Assembly: GCA_947245315.1 (NCBI GenBank)
Contig: CAMXNV010000042.1
Coordinates: forward strand, 1-12,878
DNA from: an uncultured Oscillibacter sp.
GTDB lineage: Bacteria; Bacillota; Clostridia; Oscillospirales; Oscillospiraceae
Length of the DNA: 12,878 nt
Reading direction: 5' to 3'
This document shows, in pieces, positions 1-6,807 of the stretch. The notes beneath the pieces were generated by a model. The model ran no database searches and had not been told where the DNA came from. It worked only from the letters and a program-made list of their open reading frames with translations. A program made the translations under genes and the position numbers. Each line of letters starts with the position of its first letter. Within the stretch, counting starts at the first letter, position 1.

Positions 1-20
1 TTCTCTTTCTCATAACCCTT

Positions 21-49
21 ATTATACCATAAAATCTTTATTTTGGACA
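21..49 (-). promoter_or_regulatory. Possible leftward promoter with extended -10
   Basis: On the minus strand a perfect TATAAT (plus positions 21-26) is preceded by TGG, giving an extended -10. The -35 hexamer 17 nt upstream (44-49) reads TGTCCA and is poor, matching consensus at 3 of 6 bases. Transcription would leave the window to the left, so the gene it serves is not visible. An extended -10 can work with a weak -35, but in AT-rich DNA such a match can arise by chance. Confidence 0.35.
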
Positions 50-99
50 CTCCCTGCCCTATTGCGCATTTTTTGATGTTTGATTTTCCCCGGCATGGT

Positions 100-126
100 G
101 TAGGGGCGATTAATAATCGCCCCTAC
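100..126. repeat. Perfect 27-nt palindrome, REP-like
   Basis: Two perfect 13-nt arms, GTAGGGGCGATTA (100-112) and its reverse complement (114-126), flank a single A at 113. The 3' arm ends in CCCCTACAA (120-128), and the same nonamer recurs at 134-142, a 14-nt period. The element lies just beyond the 3' end of the leftward Nudix gene. No T-run follows on either strand, so it is not a standard intrinsic terminator, although the hairpin could protect the mRNA end. A ten-base piece (ATCGCCCCTA) recurs at 1823-1832, which suggests a dispersed family of small palindromic repeats. Confidence 0.8.
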
Positions 127-163
127 AAGGATACCCCTACAATACATTTTCCCGTAAAAGCCC

Positions 164-793
164 CTAGCACAAATCCCCGGCCTCCTCCCGGCGGACCAGG
201 TCCCGGACCAAGCGGGCGGTCATCCCCCAGATCACATGGCCCTGCCAGTGCCAGATGGGGACCTCCGTTTGGCCCCGGCTCCAGGGGTAGTCCCGGGGGA
301 TGCCCACGGGGCCGTAGGGAAAACTCTCCGGCACCTGGGGGAGCAGCTCATAACTCCAGACCTCCGGCGGCGTCTGCCGAAAGAAGTCCAGGGGGACCGT
401 GAACGCCTCCGCCACCTCCGCCGGGGAGGGCCGCATCCCGGCGAGGCCCGCCGGGGACACCAGCCCCACCACGGGCCGGAGGAGGAAGCCGCCGGGGTTG
501 CAGATGAAGTCCGGCGTGCCCAGGGGGGTCACCTCCCGCCGGGGGATGGCCAGCTCCTCCTCCGTCTCCCGAAGGGCGCAGTCCGTCACGCTCTCCCCGG
601 GCTCCATCTGGCCCCCGGGAAAGCAGACTTCCCCGCCCTGCCGGAGCTGGGGGGCCCGGACCTCGAAGAGCAGGCGGAGGCCGTCCTCCCGCTCCACCAG
701 GGGACAGAGGACGGCAAAGCTCCGGGAGGCCCCCAGGAGGCCCGGCTCCCGGCCCCTGTAGCGGCGGGCCAGCCGCTCCAGCTCCCCGGTCAC
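164..793 (-). CDS. Nudix hydrolase, CoA pyrophosphatase type
   Basis: This 209-residue protein probably cleaves the pyrophosphate of CoA or acyl-CoA to give 3',5'-ADP and phosphopantetheine, as NudL and Pcd1/NUDT7 relatives do. The Nudix box is at residues 61-83: G61, E67, R75-E76 and E79-E80 are in place, with Ala82 where Gly is usual. Just before it, residues 41-61 resemble the NudL/UPF0035 signature (LL, then R46-A, then G54, then FPGG), and this separates CoA-specific members from general Nudix enzymes. The start is GTG at 793-791. It overlaps the TGA of the upstream lipid kinase gene by four bases (GTGA), so the two genes are translationally coupled. The stop is TAG. The family call is firm. 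The CoA substrate is inferred from the signature, and another nucleotide-diphosphate substrate is possible. Confidence 0.88.
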   Translation of the reverse strand: MTGELERLARRYRGREPGLLGASRSFAVLCPLVEREDGLRLLFEVRAPQLRQGGEVCFPGGQMEPGESVTDCALRETEEELAIPRREVTPLGTPDFICNPGGFLLRPVVGLVSPAGLAGMRPSPAEVAEAFTVPLDFFRQTPPEVWSYELLPQVPESFPYGPVGIPRDYPWSRGQTEVPIWHWQGHVIWGMTARLVRDLVRREEAGDLC

Positions 794-1677
794 AGGAGCA
801 TGGTCAGGCCCTGACGGAAGTTCTCGATGTCCACCGCCGGGGCGCTGGGGGCGTACTCCCCGTCCAGGGACCAGGGGAGCTCCTCCGCCGTCTCCAGATG
901 GAGGGAGGAGACATGGCGGAAGACCAGGCCCTGGCTGTCGTACTCCTGATTCAGCAGGGCGTGGACCAGGCTCTGGAGGTCCGCGGCGGTCTTGGGGCTG
1001 GGGATCAGCAGCAGCTCAAAGAGGCCGTCGTCCAGGACCACCCGCTGGGGGTCCAGCTTCATGAGGCCGCCGATGGAGGTGGAGTTGCAGACGGCCCCGA
1101 AGAGATACTCGCCGTCCAGGGTCTCCCCGTCGGCGGTGAGGCGAATCTGGTAGGGCCGGAGGGTGCTCAGGTCCTTCATGCCCTCCAGGATATAGGCGAA
1201 GTGGCCCAGGGCGTTCTTGGCGGCCTGGGGGGCGGCGTAGGAGCTCCGGGTGAAGGCCCCGAAGGAGGCCACGTAGAGAAAGCTCTTTCCGTTCCAGCGG
1301 CCCACGTCTAGCCGCCGGGGGACGTTCCGGGCGATGGCCGCGGCGGCCTCCGCCGGTTCCCCGGAGATGTGGAGGCTGGCGGCAAAGTCGTTGGTGCTCC
1401 CCTGGGGCAGGTAGCCCAGGAGGGGGGCCCTCCGCAGGTCCACCAGGCCGGAGGCCACCTCGTTCAGGGTTCCGTCACCTCCCACGGCCACCACCACGTC
1501 GTATCGGCCCCCCTCCCGCCGGGCGGTCTCGGCGGCGTCGCCGGGGGCGGTGGTCATGTGGATGGAGAGCAGGTAGCCCGACTGGGAGAGGGCGGCGGCG
1601 GCGTCGAAGAGGGGGCCCCGGGACTTGCTTTTCCCGGCCCGGGGGTTGACGATCATCAAAAGCTTGCGGGATTTCAT
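790..1677 (-). CDS. Diacylglycerol kinase family lipid kinase (YegS/DgkB-like)
   Basis: A 295-residue member of the DAGK catalytic-domain family, soluble or membrane-associated enzymes that phosphorylate lipid hydroxyls with ATP. Visible landmarks are N11-PRAG at the start of the fold, the nucleotide-binding VGGDGTLNE at residues 65-73, LPQGSTNDFA at about 90-99, a DDG in the C-terminal half and SLDGE near the end. The order and length match YegS and DgkB. In Firmicutes DgkB recycles diacylglycerol released during lipoteichoic acid synthesis, which is the likeliest role here, but phosphatidylglycerol or undecaprenol-type substrates cannot be excluded. The ATG at 1677-1675 has a strong GGAGGT site (plus strand 1685-1690) seven bases upstream. 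It is the first gene of a two-gene leftward operon with the Nudix gene. No convincing promoter was seen; the upstream DNA is a repeat. Confidence 0.9.
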   Translation of the reverse strand: MKSRKLLMIVNPRAGKSKSRGPLFDAAAALSQSGYLLSIHMTTAPGDAAETARREGGRYDVVVAVGGDGTLNEVASGLVDLRRAPLLGYLPQGSTNDFAASLHISGEPAEAAAAIARNVPRRLDVGRWNGKSFLYVASFGAFTRSSYAAPQAAKNALGHFAYILEGMKDLSTLRPYQIRLTADGETLDGEYLFGAVCNSTSIGGLMKLDPQRVVLDDGLFELLLIPSPKTAADLQSLVHALLNQEYDSQGLVFRHVSSLHLETAEELPWSLDGEYAPSAPAVDIENFRQGLTMLL

Positions 1678-1724
1678 TCCGGTTACCTCCGTGAGAGCAC
1701 TTGGAAGTTGATGGGGCGGGTTCT

Positions 1725-1808
1725 GAGTTAGGAGTTAGGAAGTAGGAGTTAGGAGTTTTCCTTTTCTTGGGTTGGGGCTTCGTGTGGATCCATTTCTAAT
1801 TCCTAATT
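1725..1808. repeat. Heptamer tandem repeat with inverted partner (MITE-like)
   Basis: Five near-identical 7-bp units (GAGTTAG, GAGTTAG, GAAGTAG, GAGTTAG, GAGTTTT) run from 1725 to 1759. After a spacer of about 38 nt, AATTCCTAATT (1798-1808) is the reverse complement of AGTTAGGAGTT (1747-1757) at 9 of 11 positions. The pattern resembles the second element at 4937-5003. It sits between the divergent lipid kinase and AI-2E family genes. No coding capacity was seen. Whether it moves or only expands is unknown. Confidence 0.6.
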
Positions 1809-1881
1809 GAAAGCGCGTTGGGATCGCCCCTAAAGGGCTGTTAAGATTCCGTGCCTCTAGTATAGCATGGAAAAATGAGGA

Positions 1882-1910
1882 TTGCAATTCCTCTGGGGCC
1901 CGTGTAGAAT
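1882..1910 (+). promoter_or_regulatory. Sigma-A type promoter of the AI-2E family gene
   Basis: The -35 is TTGCAA (1882-1887), the spacer is 17 nt and the -10 is TAGAAT (1905-1910). The -35 lies inside the 8-nt palindrome ATTGCAAT. Transcription would begin near 1917, just ahead of the AAAGGA ribosome binding site at 1921-1926. This favours ATG 1938 over GTG 1929 as the start. The layout is closely shared with the promoter at 3189-3217. Confidence 0.65.
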
Positions 1911-1937
1911 AAGGGGGAGAAAAGGACGGTGAGTTCC

Positions 1938-3137
1938 ATGGACCAGAAAAGCAACTGCATCCGCATTGGCGTGACGGCCTTTTTGACCGCCGCCGCCATT
2001 TTGCTGTTTTACGATACGCTCTTCGGGGGAAAGGTCCTCCTGGCGCTGCTGAGGGCCATGGGGCCCATCCTCTTCGGGGCCTTCGTGGCCTACCTGCTGG
2101 CCCCCATGGTGAACGCCTTCGAGGGGGCCCTCTTTCCCCGCCGGGGGACCGGGGCCCGGAAGCGCTCCGCGGCGGCCTTGATCCGGACGGTGAGCATGCT
2201 GCTGTGCTGGCTGGTGATCTGGTTCTTTTTCTACCTGCTGGCCTCCGTCCTCATGCCGGAGCTGTACAAGAGCGTCCTCCAGCTGGTGGACAACGCGGAC
2301 AACTACTATCGGACCATCAGCGGCTGGGTGATCCACCTCCTGGAGACGAACCCGGAGGCGGCCAACTGGGTGGCCCAGCAGATGGCGGCCTATTTCCAGG
2401 ACATCGACAAGTGGCTGACCAGCGGCGTCCTCCCCCAGCTCCAGACGGTGATGACCACGGTGTCCGGCGGCGTGCTGAGCGTGATGAACTTCGCCAAGAA
2501 CCTGCTGGTGGGCCTCATCGCCTCCGTCTACCTCCTGGCCACCAAGGAGCGTTGCGCCGCCTACGGGCGGAAGCTGGTGTACAGCTTCTTTCCCCAGGAG
2601 CAGGTGGAGCTGGTCCTCCGGGGAGTGCGCCGGGCGGACCTCATCTTCTCGGGCTTCGTCCGGGGGAAGGTGCTGGACTCCATCATCATCGGTATTTTAT
2701 GCTTTGTGGGCTGTTCCATTCTGAAATTCCCCTACACGCCCCTGGTGTCCGTCTTCGTGGGCGTGACCAACGTGATCCCCTTCTTCGGGCCCTTCCTGGG
2801 GGCCATCCCCAGCACCTTCCTGATTCTCCTGGTGTCCCCCAAGCAGGCGCTGTACTTCGTCATCTTCGTCCTGGCCCTCCAGCAGCTGGATGGCAACGTC
2901 ATCGGCCCCAAGATTCTGGGGAACACCACGGGGCTCAGCAGCCTGTGGGTCATCACGGCCATCCTGGTGGGGGGCAGCTTCTTCGGCATCGCGGGGATGT
3001 TCTTCGGCGTGCCGGTGTGCGCGTGCCTGCTGAGCCTGGTGAATTTCTTCGTGGACGCCCGTCTGCGGGACAAGGGACTGCCCGTGGAGCCCGGGGCCTA
3101 CGCCGGCGGGGGGGCCAAGGGGCCGCCGGAGGAATAG
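1938..3137 (+). CDS. AI-2E family transporter (YtvI/YdiK/TqsA-like)
   Basis: A polytopic membrane protein of about 399 residues. Helices are visible at roughly 8-28, 36-56 and 83-107. A soluble segment of about 80 residues follows, then a helix-rich C-terminal half. The family signatures are the GVTNVIPFFGP block from residue 275 and QQLDGNVIGPKILG from residue 315, followed by GL and a glycine-rich final helix region. Family members have been linked to autoinducer-2 export (TqsA) and to Na+/H+ or other efflux. The substrate cannot be read from sequence, and the name AI-2E is a family label only. Two starts are possible. GTG 1929 would depend on GGGGGAG at 1913-1919, which the predicted transcript would largely lack. 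ATG 1938 has AAAGGA eleven bases upstream and is preferred. The gene is apparently monocistronic and its stop is TAG. Confidence 0.88.
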   Translation: MDQKSNCIRIGVTAFLTAAAILLFYDTLFGGKVLLALLRAMGPILFGAFVAYLLAPMVNAFEGALFPRRGTGARKRSAAALIRTVSMLLCWLVIWFFFYLLASVLMPELYKSVLQLVDNADNYYRTISGWVIHLLETNPEAANWVAQQMAAYFQDIDKWLTSGVLPQLQTVMTTVSGGVLSVMNFAKNLLVGLIASVYLLATKERCAAYGRKLVYSFFPQEQVELVLRGVRRADLIFSGFVRGKVLDSIIIGILCFVGCSILKFPYTPLVSVFVGVTNVIPFFGPFLGAIPSTFLILLVSPKQALYFVIFVLALQQLDGNVIGPKILGNTTGLSSLWVITAILVGGSFFGIAGMFFGVPVCACLLSLVNFFVDARLRDKGLPVEPGAYAGGGAKGPPEE

Positions 3138-3188
3138 ATGCCGGAAAAACTTCGAGGAAAAATTTCAGGGGAAAGCTTGTGAAAACTA

Positions 3189-3217
3189 TTGCAATCCCCC
3201 GGCCCTTCGTGTACAAT
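3189..3217 (+). promoter_or_regulatory. Promoter of the ABC importer operon
   Basis: TTGCAA (3189-3194), a 17-nt spacer and TACAAT (3212-3217) form a near-consensus sigma-A promoter. The predicted transcript start near 3224 leaves a leader of about 100 nt before the ATG at 3328. The flanking bases ATTGCAAT and CGTGTA-AATA match the promoter at 1882-1910. Confidence 0.75.
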
Positions 3218-3229
3218 ACGGCCTTGTGG

Positions 3230-3252
3230 GCGGTCCGGTCCTCCCGGACCGC
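3230..3252 (+). promoter_or_regulatory. Hairpin at the start of the ABC operon leader
   Basis: GCGGTCCGG (3230-3238) and CCGGACCGC (3244-3252) form a perfect 9-bp stem with a 5-nt loop. It begins about six bases after the predicted transcript start. No T-run follows, so it is not an intrinsic terminator. A hairpin at the 5' end can shield an mRNA from decay. A second, weaker pairing (CACTG with CAGTG, about 3290-3312) lies just before the ribosome binding site AAGGAG (3317-3322). No known riboswitch consensus was recognised. Confidence 0.6.
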
Positions 3253-3327
3253 TCCGCTATTTTGTCCGGGCGGAACATTATCCGCTCAACACTGACCCCA
3301 TCCCGGGCAGTGATACAAGGAGACAAC

Positions 3328-4917
3328 ATGAAGACACGGAAGCTCTTGGCGCTTCTGCTTCTGCTGGGACTCCTGAGCGCGGCACTCTGCGGTTGCGGAG
3401 GCGGCAGCACAGGCGAGACGGCGGGAAGCAAGCCCACAGACGGCTCCACCAGCACCGAGGCCCAGGCCCCGGCGGACCAACCCGCCCCGGAGGATCATCC
3501 CAACGAGATCACCGTGGGCATCGCCCAGGACCTGGACGAGAGCCTTGACCCCCACAAGGCCGTGGCGGCAGGGACGAAAGAAGTCATGTTCAATGTATTC
3601 GAGGGCCTCATGAAGCCCACCCCGGAGGGGGATTTGATCCCCGCCGTGGCGGAGAAGTATGAGATTTCCGACGACCAATTGGTCTATACCTTTACGATTC
3701 GGGACGGCATCAAGTTCCATAACGGCGCTCCCGTAACGGCGGGCGACGTGGTGAACTCCATCACCCGCTGCATCGAGCCCTATGAGGCCGGTGTTCTGGC
3801 GGTGGAGCCCCTGGCGGCGGTGGAGAAGGTGACGAGCGTGGACGAGCGGACCGTCCAGATCCGCCTGAAGGAGCCGAACACCGAGTTTTTGGCCTACCTG
3901 ACCTTAGCCATCCTCCCGGCGGAGTACGACGGGCAGGACACCGCCCCCGTGGGGACGGGGCCCTTCCAGTTCGTCTCCCGGGCCGCTCAGGACAACATCG
4001 TCCTGGAGCGCTTCGAGGACTACTGGGGTGAGAAAGCCTATTTGGATAAGGTTACCTATAAAATTATCGAAAACGCGGACAGCATTCTCATGAGCCTCCA
4101 GAGCGGGGCCGTGGACCTCTTCGCCCATCTGACCAGCACCCAGGTGGCCCAGCTGGGAGACGACTTCAACATCGAAGAGGGCACCATGAACCTGGTCCAG
4201 GCCATGTACCTCAACAACGCCGAGAAGCCCTTTGACGACGTGCGGGTCCGCCAGGCCCTGTGCTACGCCGTGGACCGGCAGCAGATTCTGGACCTGGCCT
4301 TTGACGGCTACGGCAGCCTCATCGGCTCCAGCATGTACCCCGCTTTCGGGAAGTACTTTGACGAGAGCCTGACCAACTACTACCCCCACGACGTGGAGAA
4401 GGCCAAGGCCCTCCTGGCCGAGGCGGGCTACCCCGACGGGTTCTCTATGACCATCACCGTCCCCTCCAACTACCAGCCCCATGTGGACACCGCCCAGGTC
4501 ATCGTGGAGCAGCTGAAGGAAGTGGGCGTCAAGGCCGAGATTCTGCCCGTCACTTGGGAGAGCTGGCTCAATGACGTCTACGTGGGACGGCAGTACCAGG
4601 CCACCGTGGTGGGCGTGGACGCCTCCACCATGACGGCCCGGGCCCTGCTGGAGCGCTTTACCTCCACGGCGGGGAACAACTTCATCAACTACAGCAGCCC
4701 CCTGTACGACTCCCTGTTTGTCAAGGCCACCTCCAGCGGAGGGGACGAGGCCCAGACGGAGTTCTACAAGGAGATGGAGGCGGACCTGACGAAAAACGCC
4801 GCCAATGTGTACATCCAGGACCTGGCCGACCTGGTGGCCGTCCGCAAGGGCCTGGAGGGCGTGCGGTTCTACCCCATCTACGTGCTGGACCTGTCCGGCA
4901 TCCGCTACGCGGCGTAA
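3328..4917 (+). CDS. ABC importer substrate-binding lipoprotein, peptide/nickel (SBP family 5)
   Basis: A 529-residue binding protein that captures the ligand outside the cell and delivers it to the permeases encoded just downstream. Residues 1-22 are a lipoprotein signal: K/R-rich start, a leucine-rich core and the lipobox LCGC, with Cys23 the probable lipidated residue. A Gly/Ser/Thr/Pro-rich linker to about residue 58 precedes the mature domain. Family 5 landmarks are the LDPH...VFEGLM opening, the YTFTIRDGIKFHNG block at about 120-133 and VGTGPF at 208-213. The start at ATG 3328 is set by AAGGAGA at 3317-3323 and by the signal peptide; an upstream in-frame extension to 3226 encodes no signal and overlaps the leader hairpin. 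The ligand is not determinable: oligopeptide, dipeptide, nickel chelate and glycoside uptake all use this fold. Gene order and sizes resemble nikABCDE. Confidence 0.92.
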   Translation: MKTRKLLALLLLLGLLSAALCGCGGGSTGETAGSKPTDGSTSTEAQAPADQPAPEDHPNEITVGIAQDLDESLDPHKAVAAGTKEVMFNVFEGLMKPTPEGDLIPAVAEKYEISDDQLVYTFTIRDGIKFHNGAPVTAGDVVNSITRCIEPYEAGVLAVEPLAAVEKVTSVDERTVQIRLKEPNTEFLAYLTLAILPAEYDGQDTAPVGTGPFQFVSRAAQDNIVLERFEDYWGEKAYLDKVTYKIIENADSILMSLQSGAVDLFAHLTSTQVAQLGDDFNIEEGTMNLVQAMYLNNAEKPFDDVRVRQALCYAVDRQQILDLAFDGYGSLIGSSMYPAFGKYFDESLTNYYPHDVEKAKALLAEAGYPDGFSMTITVPSNYQPHVDTAQVIVEQLKEVGVKAEILPVTWESWLNDVYVGRQYQATVVGVDASTMTARALLERFTSTAGNNFINYSSPLYDSLFVKATSSGGDEAQTEFYKEMEADLTKNAANVYIQDLADLVAVRKGLEGVRFYPIYVLDLSGIRYAA

Positions 4918-4936
4918 GAGCTTAGAATAGAAATTA

Positions 4937-5003
4937 GAGTTTAGGAGTCAGGAATTGGATCAAGAGCGTGGAAACCGCTGTTGACGTCCTGGCTCCTAAA
5001 TTC
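4937..5003. repeat. Imperfect inverted repeat with TTAGGA motif
   Basis: GAGTTTAGGAGTCAGGA (4937-4953) and the segment 4987-5003 are reverse complements at 15 of 17 positions, separated by 33 nt. The TTAGGA core is the same as in the 1725-1808 element, so the two may belong to one dispersed family. It lies between the binding-protein gene and the first permease gene, inside the operon. The hairpin formed in the transcript could lower expression of the downstream genes relative to the binding protein, or stabilise the binding-protein message. No T-run follows. Confidence 0.6.
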
Positions 5004-5056
5004 CTAGGGTCCGTTTTCACGGAACGGAAGCGGGCCCCGAAGGAAGGGCTTTTGTT

Positions 5057-6001
5057 ATGAGATACGCCTTCAAGCGCCTGTGCGCGCTGCTGCTGACCAT
5101 GCTTCTCGTTTCCTTTTTGACCTACGCGGCCTTTGACCTCATCTCCGGCGACGCCGCCGTGGCCAAGCTGGGCACCTCCGCCACGCCGGAGCGGGTGGAG
5201 GCCCTCCGGGAGGAGATGGGCCTGAACCGCCCCCTGGCCGTCCGCTACGGGGACTGGCTCCGGGGCTTCCTCGCCGGGGACATGGGGATATCCAACAGCT
5301 ACCACCAGCCGGTCCGGGACATCCTGGCCCCCAAGCTGCGGCTGACGCTGTGCCTGGGCCTGATGAGCTTCGCCCTGATCGCGGCGGCGTCCATCCCCCT
5401 GGGGGTCCTGTCCGCCGGGCGGCAGCGCTTCGAGGCCCCCCGGGCGGCCCTGAACCAGCTCTGCATGGCCGTGCCCCCCTTTTTCACGGGTATTCTGCTG
5501 TCCTGGGTCTTCGGCGTGGGGCTCAAGTGGTTCATGCCCGGGCAGTTCCCCGATGCGAAGCAGAACCTGGCCGGGGCGGCCGTCTACCTGTTCTTCGCCG
5601 CCGTAGCCCTGGCCATTCCCCGGACGGCCATGACGGTCCGGATGCTCCGGAGCACCGTCCAGGAGGAGCTGGGCCGGGACTATGTGCGCACGGCCATCTC
5701 CCGGGGGAACGACCGGGGACAGGTCCTCCGGCGGCACGTGCTGAAAAACGCCCTGCCCCCGGTGGTGACCTTTCTGGCCCAGACCATGGCAGAGATCGTG
5801 GCCGGGGGCATCGTGGTGGAGCAGGTCTTTGTCATCCCCGGCCTGGGGCCCCTGCTGGTGACCTCCATCTCCAACAGGGACTATCCCGTGGTCCAGGCCA
5901 TCGTGGTCATCCTGGCCTTCTGGGTGGTTCTGGCGGGGACGGCGGCGGATCTGATGAATCAGAGGATCGACCCCCGCCTCCGGTTAGGAGGGGCGGCATG
6001 A
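5057..6001 (+). CDS. ABC importer permease 1 (DppB/NikB type)
   Basis: A 314-residue inner-membrane permease of the binding-protein-dependent BPD_transp_1 family. It starts with the usual N-terminal helix (about residues 8-28), then an external loop containing the family motif RVEALREEMGLNRPL and the segment GDWLRGFLAGDMGIS. A five-helix core follows. The cytoplasmic coupling loop (EAA-like), which docks on the ATPase, reads YVRTAISRGNDRGQVLRRHVLKNALPP. The C-terminal segment ASGIVVEQVF-like through IPGLGPLL is also typical. The length equals that of E. coli NikB and is a little below DppB. ATG 5057 has AAGGAAGG (5040-5047) nine bases upstream. The stop overlaps the next start as ATGA, so permease 2 is translationally coupled. 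Confidence 0.92.
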   Translation: MRYAFKRLCALLLTMLLVSFLTYAAFDLISGDAAVAKLGTSATPERVEALREEMGLNRPLAVRYGDWLRGFLAGDMGISNSYHQPVRDILAPKLRLTLCLGLMSFALIAAASIPLGVLSAGRQRFEAPRAALNQLCMAVPPFFTGILLSWVFGVGLKWFMPGQFPDAKQNLAGAAVYLFFAAVALAIPRTAMTVRMLRSTVQEELGRDYVRTAISRGNDRGQVLRRHVLKNALPPVVTFLAQTMAEIVAGGIVVEQVFVIPGLGPLLVTSISNRDYPVVQAIVVILAFWVVLAGTAADLMNQRIDPRLRLGGAA

Positions 6002-6807
6002 AGAGACGAAACGGCTTCCTCACCGCCGGGCTGGTGCTGACGGGCCTTCTGGCGGCTTTGATCCTCCTGGGCTTCTTCTGGACGCCCTACGACCCCAATG
6101 CCATGGCCGTGGGGCCCAAGTTCGACGGGCCCTCTCTGGCCCACTGGATGGGCACGGACAGCTTCGGGCGGGATATTTTCAGCCGGGTCCTCAAGGGCGC
6201 CGGGGCCACGGTGTCCATCGCCCTGGCCACCCTGGCCATCGGGGCGGTGTGCGGCTCCCTGGTGGGAGCCCTGACGGGCTACTTCGGCGGCCCGGCGGAC
6301 GAGCTTTTGATGCGCCTCAACGACGCGCTGACGGCCTTCCCCAGCATTCTCCTGGCCCTGGTGGTGATCTCCGTCCTGGAGCCCGGGAAGAAGATCAACG
6401 TCATCCTGGCCCTGGGGCTGGTGTTCATCCCCAGCTTCGCCCGGGTGACCCGGACGGCCTTCGCCTCCCTCCGGGACGTGAACTATATCAAGAGCGCCCG
6501 GCTCATGGGCGCGGGGAGCGGGCGGATCCTGGCGGTCCACATGCTGCCCAACACCCTGCCGGTGCTGCTGCCCGCCCTGACCATCGGGTTCAACAACGCC
6601 GTGCTGGCCGAGGCCTCCATGAGCTTCCTGGGCGTGGGCGTGAGGCCGCCGGACGCCTCCCTGGGCTACATGCTCTCCGAGGCCCAGGGGATGCTCTTCG
6701 CCGCCCCCTGGTACGCTGCGGGCACGGGGCTGATGATCGTGCTGCTGGTGTTCAGCGTGGGCCTGGTGGGCGAGGGGCTCCGGCGGCAGGAGAAGGGGGT
6801 GCTGTGA
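5998..6807 (+). CDS. ABC importer permease 2 (DppC/NikC type)
   Basis: A 269-residue second permease that pairs with permease 1 to form the transmembrane channel. An N-terminal helix (about residues 8-27) is followed by the diagnostic periplasmic-side motif MGTDSFGRDIFSRVLKGAG. Five further helices follow. The coupling loop contains YIKSARLMGAGSGRILAVHMLPN, and EASMSFLGVGVRPPDASLGYML is the family's C-terminal block. The ATG lies in an ATGA overlap with the permease 1 stop, and AGGAGG at 5986-5991 precedes it by six bases. Its own TGA overlaps the next ATG by one base. Length is near NikC (about 277) and shorter than typical DppC (about 300). Confidence 0.92.
   Translation: MKRRNGFLTAGLVLTGLLAALILLGFFWTPYDPNAMAVGPKFDGPSLAHWMGTDSFGRDIFSRVLKGAGATVSIALATLAIGAVCGSLVGALTGYFGGPADELLMRLNDALTAFPSILLALVVISVLEPGKKINVILALGLVFIPSFARVTRTAFASLRDVNYIKSARLMGAGSGRILAVHMLPNTLPVLLPALTIGFNNAVLAEASMSFLGVGVRPPDASLGYMLSEAQGMLFAAPWYAAGTGLMIVLLVFSVGLVGEGLRRQEKGVL

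Noticed and set aside
1..163. A coding gene at the left edge
   Set aside because: The only frame there (from 43 on the plus strand) runs into the antisense of the Nudix gene and gives a Pro/Arg/Gly-rich product with no domain.
2204..3295. 363-codon plus-strand frame inside the AI-2E family gene
   Set aside because: Gly/Pro/Arg/Ala-rich shadow of the real frame with no domain. It also runs through the stop codon and promoter of the neighbouring genes.
3226..3327. Upstream extension of the binding-protein frame (34 residues)
   Set aside because: It would put a lipoprotein signal in the interior and start at the predicted transcript start within a hairpin. ATG 3328 has a strong ribosome binding site and begins directly with the signal peptide.
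3220..3327. A riboswitch or T-box in the importer leader
   Set aside because: Two hairpins are visible but no T-box GGUGG-type sequence, no cobalamin, thiamine or NiCo-type conserved core and no terminator/antiterminator pair was recognised.
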